DNA of 12,660 bases from Anaerolineae bacterium (GTDB lineage Bacteria; Chloroflexota; Anaerolineae; Aggregatilineales; Phototrophicaceae), in contig WGEI01000018.1 in assembly GCA_015492875.1 (NCBI GenBank), positions 1 to 12,660 of the forward strand, in the 5' to 3' direction. The stretch's first letter is position 1; the number at the start of each line of letters is the position of its first letter. Shown here in pieces: positions 1 through 9,100 of this stretch. The position numbers and the translations under genes are program-made. The notes beneath the pieces were generated by a model. It did not search any database and was not told the origin of the DNA. It saw only the letters and a list, made by a program, of their open reading frames with translations.

Positions 1-1062
1 ATCATAAGCGCCGCGCGTGATACCAATCATCGCCGTGCGAATCTCATCCAATGGCGGCACAAAAACTTGCGTGTAAACGAATGTCAACACCACACCCAGA
101 ATAAACATACCCAAAATGACCGGCAGTCCCGATTGGCTGAGCGAGGTTAATATCTGACGGTTGACAATATCTGTCCCAATTTCCGTGACGAGGGCGATAT
201 TGCGCCTTGTCGTCAACGGAATTGAGGTATAGAAGCCAATCACTTCATGTTCAAGGTTGGGGCCAGTGCGGTATATCTCAAAACCGCTAACGCCATTATC
301 AAGGGCTAGCCGCGCCCCTTCTGAATTGGGAGAAGCATTCACGGCGCTTTCGCTAGAGTCGGTAATGACGAAACCATTAGGTAACAAAATGAAGCTATAG
401 GCCGGTAAGCCATGACTAGTGAACGAGAGGTTATCACGGAAGAGGCGATTCATATTAATTTCCGCCATGATATAACCCAGTGTCTCCCCTGCGACGCTTT
501 CTACACGGTTAATTACCTGAATAGAGGGTAAACCACTTGCCAGCGTGATTAATATATCTTGCTCTTCTTCAAGAACGGCTAAGCGCTCTGCTGCGGTGAA
601 TACGGCTGTATCTTCGATATTCTCATTAATGAGATAGATGGGGAAGGGGCCTTCAACCACCCGCACTGTGCCGTTAATATCAACTACCCATATCGAGTTG
701 AAAAACGCGCCCCGAAGCTCATCATTAAAGACTTGGTCCATCACACGCTGAACACGAAGGCTGCCAGAATCAGTCGCTTCATCAAATGTGCGATTGACAA
801 TGCCTTGTAGCAAGCCAAGCAATACGGCTTCTTCGGAAAGGTCTGTTACCACATCGAAAACTTCATTAAGTTCAGTACGAATCGTGGCTTCTGTACGGTG
901 GCCTGTTTCTTCAATAAAGGCACGCACCGTTGCCGTATTGATTTCGGCTACATCTTGCCAGCTTAGCGCCACAATGACGATGGCTGGTAATACCATCGCA
1001 ATAGCAAAGCCGAGAAACAGACGTTGCCAGATTGAACGGGTAAAAAAGGATCGCAGGCTCAT
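1..1062 (-). CDS. CACHE-type membrane receptor with HAMP domain, C-terminus beyond the left edge (partial)
   Basis: This is the first 354 residues of a transmembrane sensor; the frame is still open at base 1. Residues 14-33 form a hydrophobic first membrane helix after a short basic N-terminus. Residues of about 34-311 form a large extracytoplasmic region, the usual size of a double CACHE domain, with a long N-terminal helix followed by segments such as FFNSIWVVDINGTVR (120-134) and LGYIMAEINMNRLF (195-208). A second membrane helix spans about 312-332, and VPPLDEIRTAMIGI begins a HAMP linker at about 335. Proteins built this way end in a histidine kinase, cyclase or chemotaxis module; which one applies here cannot be seen. 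With a GAF series and two receivers upstream, a histidine kinase is my first guess. The ATG at 1062-1060 has a GAGGAAGG ribosome site (plus-strand 1071-1078) with an 8-base spacer. A GTG directly before it is a less likely start. The gene begins 14 bases after the previous stop and is probably the distal part of the same operon. No cysteine occurs in the visible part. Confidence 0.88.
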   Translation of the reverse strand, partial: MSLRSFFTRSIWQRLFLGFAIAMVLPAIVIVALSWQDVAEINTATVRAFIEETGHRTEATIRTELNEVFDVVTDLSEEAVLLGLLQGIVNRTFDEATDSGSLRVQRVMDQVFNDELRGAFFNSIWVVDINGTVRVVEGPFPIYLINENIEDTAVFTAAERLAVLEEEQDILITLASGLPSIQVINRVESVAGETLGYIMAEINMNRLFRDNLSFTSHGLPAYSFILLPNGFVITDSSESAVNASPNSEGARLALDNGVSGFEIYRTGPNLEHEVIGFYTSIPLTTRRNIALVTEIGTDIVNRQILTSLSQSGLPVILGMFILGVVLTFVYTQVFVPPLDEIRTAMIGITRGAYD

Positions 1063-1076
1063 CACTTATGCCTTCC

Positions 1077-2750
1077 TCACTCCTCACCGCCCTCTTCGGC
1101 GGTAATGCGCGCTTGGGCTAGATCTTCCGGTCGCAGGTAAATCCGTGTATGTACAGCGCCGAGCGCTTCGTTAAAGGTATCTGCTGCGATTTCTAATACA
1201 GCGCGCACATCAGTAGAGCTGAGTAGTTGCGCGGCGGCTTGGTTCGCTTTCCGCTCGCGCAGGGCTTGTTCCTGTGTCTGTTCAACAAGACGTTTGTTTT
1301 CCAGCGCTTGTGCCAAACGGTCAGCAATGCTTGCTAACATGTCGCGCTGCCGCTGTGTTAAGGGGCGTCCCGGTGGCAGTTCAAAGGCCATAGCCCCGAC
1401 AGTTGCCCCAGCGAGGCGAATTGGCACACTCACAATTTGCGTATTCCCTAAAGTTTCAATGACTATTTCGCCACGCTCCAACGCTTGCCGTAGTTCTTCT
1501 GGTAAATCCTCTGCCGGCGTAAATGATTGGCCTGGAGCGAAGTTAAATCCAATTGCCTCCAAACCGCGCCGCGTCAAATAGTCTTCCCATGTACTACTCA
1601 CTGTACCACGACTTTGCTTTCGTAGCTCGTTCAACTGTTGGCGCAACGTATTTGTAATTTGGGTTTGCTCTTGCATGGCTTTGCGGATTTCCGCCTGCTC
1701 TTCTAACTCATAAAGTTTGCCAGCGAGGAGATTTACTACAGTTTCTAGTAGTGCCAGTGCATGTTCGCTAAAGGGGTAATTTTCGGAAGTTTGAACATCT
1801 AGCACACCGAGCACCTCTTCGCCGTGGATTAATGGGATAGCGAGGGCAGAATATGTCGCCGCGAGGAAGTAATCGCGCCGCAGTTCATTATCTTCACGGG
1901 TGAGCAAAACGCTTGATTTAGTGCGGAGGGCTTCCAGAATGCCGCTAGTATCGCGCAGGCGCACGCGCCCCGTCACTGTACCGCGATCAAGACCCAACCC
2001 CGCCCGCACACGTAAAAGCTGGCCACCTGTATATTGCTCATCGATTAAATACACCTGTGCAAAAGAATAGTGGAAGCGTTGCGTGATGAGATGAATGGTC
2101 GTATTCAACAGGGTATTGCGCTTATCAATGGTTTCTATATCGCGTGCAAAACGACTGAGTTCCAATAAACGGCTATAGTCTAGGTGACTTTGTTCGGCGA
2201 TGCGTTGGGGCTGTGCGCCGAAGATGTACAAAAAGATAGCAATCGCCGCTATCAAAAGGATGATTGTTGTGAGTTGTTGTGTTGTAGGTGCAACTTCTAG
2301 CGGCAATAGACCAATGCCGATGATGGTTAACCCCAGCACCCCGCCAACGAGAATATAAGCAATGCGCGGCAATAGCAGAGAGGCTGCAATCAGTGTTAGA
2401 ACGGCGCTCAGGATAATTCTAAAATCGATAATTAACTCTAATGGTAGCGCGTTGATGAACAACAGCCCCACAATGGCTTGAGCAGCAAAGTTGAATTGCC
2501 CATGTTGTAAGAAGTATTGAGTGCCGAAAATCAGCAGCGGCGTGGCGATGAGCGTGACAAAGAACCGCAAGCCCAACGCGGCAACATCTTGCCCTTGTGA
2601 AAGATTATAAAAGGCAGTTGTTATCCCTGCCAACCATAGCAAAAGGAGAAACCAGCTTACGATGAGCAAGCCGTTAGCCTTCATTCGTATGACGGGGTTG
2701 GTGTAGTTATGCTGTACGATGAAAAATCGCCGTAGCCATCGCCATATCAT
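1077..2750 (-). CDS. Six-TM membrane protein with GAF modules, no output domain (paralogue 3)
   Basis: This 557-residue protein is the third and most diverged of three tandem paralogues. Membrane helices lie at about 27-46, 58-80, 88-104, 110-127, 131-149 and 159-177. A GAF domain follows at about 195-345, with FAQVYLIDE at its first strand and LAIPLIHGEEVLGVLDVQT at its last strands. A charged coiled-coil linker (345-380) leads to a shortened, degenerate GAF-like module (about 385-488) that opens with STWEDYLTRR and contains VSVPIRLAGATVGAMAFEL. The tail (about 500-540) is the beginning of another GAF domain, ending at GAVHTRIYLR, then a short acidic end. There is no kinase, cyclase, phosphodiesterase or DNA-binding domain and no cysteine. 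Its ATG overlaps the previous stop as ATGA, with a GGAGGG ribosome site 8 bases upstream, so translation is probably coupled. The likely role is a membrane-anchored small-molecule or state sensor that signals through partners. The ligand is unknown. Confidence 0.9.
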   Translation of the reverse strand: MIWRWLRRFFIVQHNYTNPVIRMKANGLLIVSWFLLLLWLAGITTAFYNLSQGQDVAALGLRFFVTLIATPLLIFGTQYFLQHGQFNFAAQAIVGLLFINALPLELIIDFRIILSAVLTLIAASLLLPRIAYILVGGVLGLTIIGIGLLPLEVAPTTQQLTTIILLIAAIAIFLYIFGAQPQRIAEQSHLDYSRLLELSRFARDIETIDKRNTLLNTTIHLITQRFHYSFAQVYLIDEQYTGGQLLRVRAGLGLDRGTVTGRVRLRDTSGILEALRTKSSVLLTREDNELRRDYFLAATYSALAIPLIHGEEVLGVLDVQTSENYPFSEHALALLETVVNLLAGKLYELEEQAEIRKAMQEQTQITNTLRQQLNELRKQSRGTVSSTWEDYLTRRGLEAIGFNFAPGQSFTPAEDLPEELRQALERGEIVIETLGNTQIVSVPIRLAGATVGAMAFELPPGRPLTQRQRDMLASIADRLAQALENKRLVEQTQEQALRERKANQAAAQLLSSTDVRAVLEIAADTFNEALGAVHTRIYLRPEDLAQARITAEEGGEE

Positions 2751-4408
2751 GATGCAGACCCTCCATTCTGGTCGGCTGTATCTGGGCTACCATCGCTGGT
2801 ATCTTGAGTGGGGCGTGGGCTAAGGCGTATGGCGCTGCGTTGCGCACCCAGCGTCTCACTGAGTTCTTCCAGCGTGATATGTAGCAAGTCATCTACCGTG
2901 CCCGCCGTTTGATAGCGCCCGACAATTTCGTTAATTTGCTGCTGTGCCGCGCTTGTTTCTTGAATTTCTTCGAACAAGCGGGCGTTATCAATACTGACCG
3001 CCAGACGCTCGGCAATGGCTTGAATCATCTCTACTGATTCGGTTTCGTCTTGAGTTGGATCAACTTCTACTTCAATAGACCCTAGCACTTCACCACGTAG
3101 CATAATCGGCACAGCGACGATTTGCTTCCCTTGCCGCTCGGTGGTGATGGGGCGCCGCCGCTTCACCGCATCGAGCATTTCCTTTGTCCAATTTGATTCC
3201 TTGCGTACCTCGACATCTTCTAGTGTGATGCCAGAGACTTCCTCGCGGCTACGGAGGAAGTCCGTCCATGCTGCACCCGTGAGCTGGCGGTTCAAGCGCT
3301 GAATTTCGCGCAGGTTCACCTCTGCTTCTAGGAAGAGGCGCTTGTTTTCATTCAAGTTTCGCTGCTGCGTTTCGAACAACTTAGCATTGCGGATAGCCGT
3401 TGCGAGCAAGTTCGCCACCACCTGCAATGCTTGCACATCAATATCCGTGAAGGCGTTCGGGCGGGCACTCTGCACATCTAATGCCCCAATGATGGTATCG
3501 CCGTCCATAATCGGCAACGCCAACTCCGAACGTGTATTGGGCAGCAACTCGTTGCGATAGTGAACGCCAGCGACATCAGTATCGTGGGCAATGACAGGCT
3601 CTCCAATCTGAGTTACACGCCCGATGACACTTTGCGAACCAATCAACAGTTTATGCTCTCGTGCAAGTAAGCGTACCCCCGCTTCGCCGGTACTGGCGAC
3701 AAGTTTGGCATAGTCGCGCGCTTCATCAATTAAGAACACCTGCACATGATAAAAGGCGAAGCGATCGCGAATGGTGTCCACAGCTTGGTTCAACAGTTTA
3801 TCGAGAGAAAGTTCGCGGGTGATAATCTGGCCAACAGCTGCACTAGCTTCCAAGAGCGTATTGGAGCGGTTGGCGCGGAAGACCAATTGCTGCACTTGGC
3901 TGCGAAAGCGGTATAGCAAGAAGCCTAGTAGTAGCGTCACTAGAATAAAGGTCACAGAATCGTTTACATTGGCGACAATAGGGCCACCACGTCCACGTTC
4001 TGGGCCAAATAGCAGCGCCCAAAAGCGCAACAGCACAATACCCGTCGTTGCGATATAAGCCCAATGTGTGAGGAATAGCGACCCTAAAAATGCAACCGCT
4101 ATAAAAACAACGAGTAGCGTATTGTCGAAGTATAAGAAGGTGCTCATCGCCAGGAAAAAGGCAAGCGCTGTGATGACAAAGCTCACAAATTGCCCGCGCC
4201 ACACATACCAGATGGCAGCACTTACAAATATGAACAACAGCGTGTTGATGACTTGTTGCCCGCCATAAATGCCGCCGATGATATCGGTAAATAGCGTTAA
4301 CCCTAGTACAAAAGCCGCAAAAATTAGCGCGACAAGTGTGTATTGCTGGCGGGTACGCTCAAATAGGTTCAGTTCAGTCAGTGATTGTCGTGCTGGTCGT
4401 TGGCTCAT
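2747..4408 (-). CDS. Six-TM membrane protein with GAF modules, no output domain (paralogue 2)
   Basis: This 553-residue protein has the same layout as its two neighbours. Membrane helices lie at about 23-45, 52-70, 75-95, 97-115, 117-134 and 150-168. A well-formed GAF domain spans about 183-343, with FYHVQVFLIDE, LVASTGEAG, SVIGRVTQIGEPVIAHD, ELALPIMDGDTIIGALDVQS and LFETQ. A linker of about 35 residues leads to the module opening LTGAAWTDFLRSR (376-388), then a shortened GAF-like core with VAVPIMLRGEVLGSIEVEV and an ending helix ..SIDNARLFEE. The tail INEIVGRYQTAGTVDDLL...GAQRSAIRLS (about 492-530) is the first helices and first strand of another GAF domain. The last 25 residues are polar and probably disordered. 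The GAF domain is roughly half identical by eye to that of the upstream paralogue. No output domain and no cysteine are present. The ATG overlaps the upstream stop as ATGA, with an AAGGGG ribosome site 7 bases before the start. The membrane part could be a sensor in its own right or only an anchor. Confidence 0.9.
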   Translation of the reverse strand: MSQRPARQSLTELNLFERTRQQYTLVALIFAAFVLGLTLFTDIIGGIYGGQQVINTLLFIFVSAAIWYVWRGQFVSFVITALAFFLAMSTFLYFDNTLLVVFIAVAFLGSLFLTHWAYIATTGIVLLRFWALLFGPERGRGGPIVANVNDSVTFILVTLLLGFLLYRFRSQVQQLVFRANRSNTLLEASAAVGQIITRELSLDKLLNQAVDTIRDRFAFYHVQVFLIDEARDYAKLVASTGEAGVRLLAREHKLLIGSQSVIGRVTQIGEPVIAHDTDVAGVHYRNELLPNTRSELALPIMDGDTIIGALDVQSARPNAFTDIDVQALQVVANLLATAIRNAKLFETQQRNLNENKRLFLEAEVNLREIQRLNRQLTGAAWTDFLRSREEVSGITLEDVEVRKESNWTKEMLDAVKRRRPITTERQGKQIVAVPIMLRGEVLGSIEVEVDPTQDETESVEMIQAIAERLAVSIDNARLFEEIQETSAAQQQINEIVGRYQTAGTVDDLLHITLEELSETLGAQRSAIRLSPRPTQDTSDGSPDTADQNGGSAS

Positions 4409-6132
4409 GCTTCGGCCCCTTCACCCTTACCATTTTGGGCTGATGCGCCGTTGAGAAGTTGTGTTGTCGTTAACCGGATTGCTACCCGCCCAACCTTCAA
4501 CACATCGCGCAAGCTGCGCGCGGCTTCCGCCAGGGTGGTTTCCACATCGGTACGGGTTTGCAATCGGGCGCTAATTTCGTTCACTAGCGCTTCGCGCTGG
4601 GCGATGCGCTGGCTTTCTTCTAGTAGGCGCGTATTTTCTGCAGCTAGGCCAAAACGCTCGCTCACCTCACGCACTAGTGCATAATCTTCTGGCGTTAATT
4701 CCTGATCTTCTTCCAGCTCAAATTCCATCGCCCCGATGATATACCCACGCACGCTGAGCGGCACAGCGATAATGCGTTTGCCATCTTCAGCGCGTTCGAT
4801 AATTTGGCGCTGATGCGCGGCATCGAAGAGTGTTGGCGTCCATTCTGTATTGGTGTTCTGTTCTTCTGTTTCGAAGTTATATTCGATACCAAAATCTTCA
4901 TGCCGCTTCACTAGATATTCTGCCCATGCCCGCCCAGTCAAGCGCTCGTTGAACTTTTGTAGTTCTTCTAAGGCTTGTTGTGCTTGTTGGGCAAGGCGTT
5001 GGTTCTCCCGCACGCGCTCTTGTGCTTGTTCAAACTGCCGCACATTGTCGATGGCCAGCGCGAGGCTATCCGCTAAAGATTGGAACGTGCGAATGTCCGC
5101 TTCATCAAAGGCTAATGGTAATTTGCTTTGCAGGTCTAATGCGCCAATCACTAGGTCGCCAATACGCATCGGGAAAGCCGCTTCAACCTGCGTTTCTGGT
5201 AATAGCTCATTACGGCGATGCACACTATCACGTGCGCCTGCGCGGGCGATAACAGGCCGCCCCTCTAAGGTCACTTGCCCGATAACGCTCAAACTACCGA
5301 CGCCGAGCGCATGTTGCCGCTCTAATAACAAGCGCCCAACTTCGCCAGTGCTGGCCACCAGTTGGGCAGAGAGGCCATCTTCTGTGACGAGGAATACCTG
5401 CACATGATAAAGCTCTGGATAGGCAATCCGAATTTCATCGATGATGTCTTCTAGCGCTTCATTGAGCTGCCCCCGTAACAGTGTGCGCTGCGTGATGCGT
5501 GTGGTCAATTCTGCCAATTTCAACCGCTCTTGTGCCGCTTGCGTTGCGCCTTCTCGCCGCGCCGTTGCCAATAAGCGGATGATGAAATAGCCTAATCCTA
5601 AAGCTAAAAGCGTCTGGACTATCAACTCGGCGGCGTGGGCAATACGCAATTGCTCTGGGAAAAATTCAACGATATTGGGGCGATTGGCAATAGCGAGTAA
5701 CTGCAACATCGTGGCGATAACCGCCGCGATTAATACGCCGCGTGTGCTGACAGTAAGGATACCAGTGATGAAGATGAACAGCGCCATCACGCCAGCGGTA
5801 ATTGGAAATTGCGCGCCATTGGGGATGATTGTCGCGGCAATAACGGCTATTATCAGCGTAATCACACTATAGATGCCGAGCTGTAACTGCCCACGTCGGA
5901 TGAGTAAGTAAGTGATAAGCCCAATGATGTCAGTTGCTACAAAGATGACGTAATCGGGCTTTTGGCCGGTGAGGCTAGTACCTCGATTTTGGGCGCTAAT
6001 CAGCGTGACGGTCGTTAAAGCATTGAAAAGCAAAGTCACCAGCAACAAACTATAAACCAGTAAGGCGCGCTCTTTGTTTGTCGCTGTACGGTAGGATTTT
6101 GTCGAAAAGATAATTGTGAGCCACTTTTGCAT
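4405..6132 (-). CDS. Six-TM membrane protein with GAF modules, no output domain (paralogue 1)
   Basis: This 575-residue protein is the first of the three tandem membrane paralogues. Hydrophobic helices lie at about 23-46, 58-77, 84-103, 108-128, 130-149 and 166-188, a compact six-helix N-terminus that resembles sensor membrane domains of the MASE or 7TM type only in general form. A GAF domain covers about 205-363 (LYHVQVFLVTE, LVASTGEVG, SVIGQVTLEGRPVIA, IGALDLQS, AIDNVRQFEQ). After a glutamine-rich coiled coil (365-397) comes LTGRAWAEYLVKRHEDFG (398-415) and a shortened GAF-like module with IIAVPLSVRGYIIGAMEFEL, ending near 500. The tail VNEISARLQTRTDVETTL...VGRVAIRLT (517-555) is the start of another GAF domain. 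There is no catalytic or DNA-binding domain and no cysteine. The ATG at 6132-6130 has an AGGAG ribosome site 7 bases upstream, 18 bases after the stop of the nine-GAF gene. The likely role is membrane anchoring and sensing for a complex with its neighbours. Confidence 0.9.
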   Translation of the reverse strand: MQKWLTIIFSTKSYRTATNKERALLVYSLLLVTLLFNALTTVTLISAQNRGTSLTGQKPDYVIFVATDIIGLITYLLIRRGQLQLGIYSVITLIIAVIAATIIPNGAQFPITAGVMALFIFITGILTVSTRGVLIAAVIATMLQLLAIANRPNIVEFFPEQLRIAHAAELIVQTLLALGLGYFIIRLLATARREGATQAAQERLKLAELTTRITQRTLLRGQLNEALEDIIDEIRIAYPELYHVQVFLVTEDGLSAQLVASTGEVGRLLLERQHALGVGSLSVIGQVTLEGRPVIARAGARDSVHRRNELLPETQVEAAFPMRIGDLVIGALDLQSKLPLAFDEADIRTFQSLADSLALAIDNVRQFEQAQERVRENQRLAQQAQQALEELQKFNERLTGRAWAEYLVKRHEDFGIEYNFETEEQNTNTEWTPTLFDAAHQRQIIERAEDGKRIIAVPLSVRGYIIGAMEFELEEDQELTPEDYALVREVSERFGLAAENTRLLEESQRIAQREALVNEISARLQTRTDVETTLAEAARSLRDVLKVGRVAIRLTTTQLLNGASAQNGKGEGAEA

Positions 6133-6144
6133 GGTTTAGCTCCT

Positions 6145-6169
6145 GCCACTCTAAGTGGCGTTATCGCCA
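6145..6169 (-). repeat. Two overlapping, mutually exclusive hairpins at a gene junction
   Basis: Read in the direction of transcription, the end of the nine-GAF gene contains TGGCG-ATAA-CGCCA (plus-strand 6156-6169), a five-pair stem with a four-base loop. Overlapping it is GCCACT-TAG-AGTGGC (6145-6159), a perfect six-pair stem whose three-base loop is the TAG stop codon. The two stems share bases 6156-6159, so only one can form at a time. The second stem ends directly beside the AGGAG ribosome site (6140-6144) of the next gene. A six-pair stem of this type is expected a few times by chance in 12 kb, so only its placement is notable. There is no T-run, so it is not an intrinsic terminator. 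Confidence 0.4.
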
Positions 6170-9100
6170 TTGCTGTTGGGGGCTTTGCCATCGCTCGCAT
6201 CAATGGCTTGTGCGCCCAAGCGAATTCTGCCGCGTTTCGCATGTAAAGCTCGTCCCAGTTCGCCCATCGTCACCTGCAAAATACTGTTCAAGTCAACCTG
6301 TTGCTGAATGAGCGCCGAAATCTCGTTGGCCATAGTTTTACTCAAGGCGGTGCGCTCGCTCTTGGCATAGGCTTCTGCATTTTCAATGGCGACGCCAATT
6401 TGATTGACGAACTGGCGGAAAACCGCGAGGTCTGTTTGTTGGTAAACGTAGCTTTCGTAAGCGCCCAACGAAACTAGCCCAATAGCTTTATTGCCCACTT
6501 TCAGTGGCGCAATCATCAACGCTTGTACTTCGCTATCAACCTGAAAATCGAGCTGTTCGTCGCGCATATCTTCAATATAAACCGTTGTACCCTTATCCCA
6601 CACAGCCCCTAAAATGCCATCTAGCGAATAGATTTCACCGCTGACCATGTCAACCGATTGTTTACCCTCAGCCAGTAGCGCAATAGTGTGTAGGTGGTCA
6701 CGGTCTTCATGATAGAGGTAAATGGCGGCGTGGTTAGCCTCCACCATATCCCCCAATGTTTTGAGCGCTTGCAGATAAATCTCGCGCGCGGATGAGGTGG
6801 CTTCAATAGATTGGTTGAAGCGGGCGATAATCTCCAACTGTCGCGCATAGCGCTGGGTACTAGTAAATAGATTGATGTTCTGTAGACCAATTGCCACTTG
6901 CGAGGTAATCGTCTCGGCGATTTCTGCCATACGTGGCGTAAAGGGGTACTTGGGGCGGTAAATATCCAAGCCAACAGACCCCAGTAACGAGCCATCAATA
7001 TCTTGCAAGGGAACGAACATAACGGATTTTACACCCGTCGCTTGTAAAGCCTCGCGGCTGCCTTCGGGTAACCCTTCAGCATGATCGACATCGTTGATGA
7101 CGATGGACTCTTTGTTCCGCAATTTATCCCATAATTCCCCTTTAGCAGAGAGAGTGAAGCCCGTCGCCCCTTTATCTGGGTATTCACCCGCTACTGTACC
7201 TGTTTTGCGGTCTGGGTTGATGAGCACGATACCCGCATGGTCAATTTGGAGCACTTCTACCAAAGCCTTAGTCACTTGTTTGACTAATTCCTCAGTGTCT
7301 CGAACTTGGTTGAGGGTATTACTCACATCATTAATCGCATTGAGCACACGCACCTGCTCTTCAAGCCGTTGGGCATCTTTCTGCGTGCGCTCTAAGAGGC
7401 GCAGGTTTTGCAGGCTAATGGCCAATTGTGCCGTGATGGTGCGCGCCGTTTCGATCATCTCTGGCTGAAAGCGCTTATCCGGCGCGGTGATGTCTAGGCC
7501 GACCGTCCCAATGAATTCGTTGTTATGGTCTAGTAGCGGCAGCACCGCAATAGATTGAATACCGATGTTTTCCAGAATGTCGCGATTGCTCACGAAGAGG
7601 TCGCTATTGGGTAAATCATTGATAACAGCGGGTTCGCCTTTCTTGCGAATAATCTTTTGAATATCGTCCTCAGTGGAACTTACAACAGTACCAATGACAC
7701 CCTGTGGCGGGTACTCGCCTTCAACAATCATGGTTTCGCCATCTGGTTGCACAATGGCAATACCCACATGGTCGATATTCAAACTGCGCACTAGTGCCTC
7801 GCTAGCTTGGGCGAGGATAGTTTCTTTATCCCGCGCCGCGCTTAAGGTCACAGCTAGCTCGTTCATCGCCCGCAATACTTGCACCTGTTCTGCCAAACGG
7901 GCTGCTGCAGTTTGCGAATCGCGTAATAGGCGTTGGTTATCGATGACAATACCTATTTGGCTATAGATGCTCTGGTATAGACGGCGCTGCTGGTTGCTGA
8001 ATTGTCTCGGCGTATCGTAAAGAATGGAGACAATATCCGTGACGCGCTTACCACTGCGCAGGACGAAGACAATATAACTGCCTTCGCCCAGCACTTGTTG
8101 CATCGTGTTCTCTTCATCATCGCCGGCATCCTCGACAATCAACACGTTTTCCGGTAGTTGGTCGAGGTAAGCGGTGTAAGCGGCGATAGAGGCTTCGCCA
8201 ACACCTTCGCTGAGGCGGATTGGTTCATCAATCACCGTATTGCCACGAATCCGCGCCACAGTCACGAGGTCGGTAATCTCTCCCTGCGCGTTATATTCAA
8301 GCGTAGAGAATGAGATTAAGTCGGCATCGAACGCTATATAGCGCTGTAGGGCGCGCAAAACGTCGGCAGGTGTTTGTGATTGTACTAGCGCGCGGTTAAC
8401 CTCGTAGAGCGTTCCCGCCTCTTCTAGAGAGCTTTGCGTTTGCTCCAACAGTTCGCGATTTTCTAGCGTTATGGCTATCTGGTCGGCGAGTGCCAAGAAA
8501 TTGCCAGTGGGGTAGAGCGCCAGTTGTAACGTGTCAAAGGCGCCAAAAGATAGGAGGCCGCGCAATTGGTTGCCAGAGCGCAATCCCACGCTAACTGCCG
8601 ACTTCATCCCTAATTTTTTCATCTCACCGATGGAATTAGGCGTCATTAACGATTGATAATCATCGAAATCTTCGATGATGAATACCTGCCCCTCCATGAT
8701 TTGCTTGAGCGCATCCCGCGCCTTCTCATTGCTGAGGTCTGGCGTATCGACAATTTCAACCGTTTTGACCGTTTCACGGGTGGCAATAGCACGGGTGATA
8801 ATCGTTTGTGGTAATTGCCCCGCATAAATCGGCCTATCAAATAATAGCAGCACCGTTGCATCAACAAACGATGGCATACCGCCCATCACAGCTTGCAACA
8901 TTTCGGCTTCATCAAACGCCATGGTGATGGCGCGGTTGGTCTCGACCAGCTTTTCGGCCTGTTCACGGGCTTCGCTGGTGGCCTCTAATAGTTGGCGCGT
9001 TTGTACGGAGATGCCAATCTGGTCAGCGAGGGTGGTTAATGCCTCAACTTGGTCTTCATCATAATCGGGCGCGCCTTCGGTGAAAATGTTGAGCGTGCCC

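Noticed and set aside
3757..3770. GCGATCGC octamer resembling the cyanobacterial HIP1 repeat
   Set aside because: It was noticed only here, whereas HIP1 is frequent in cyanobacterial genomes; the gene content also fits Chloroflexota better.
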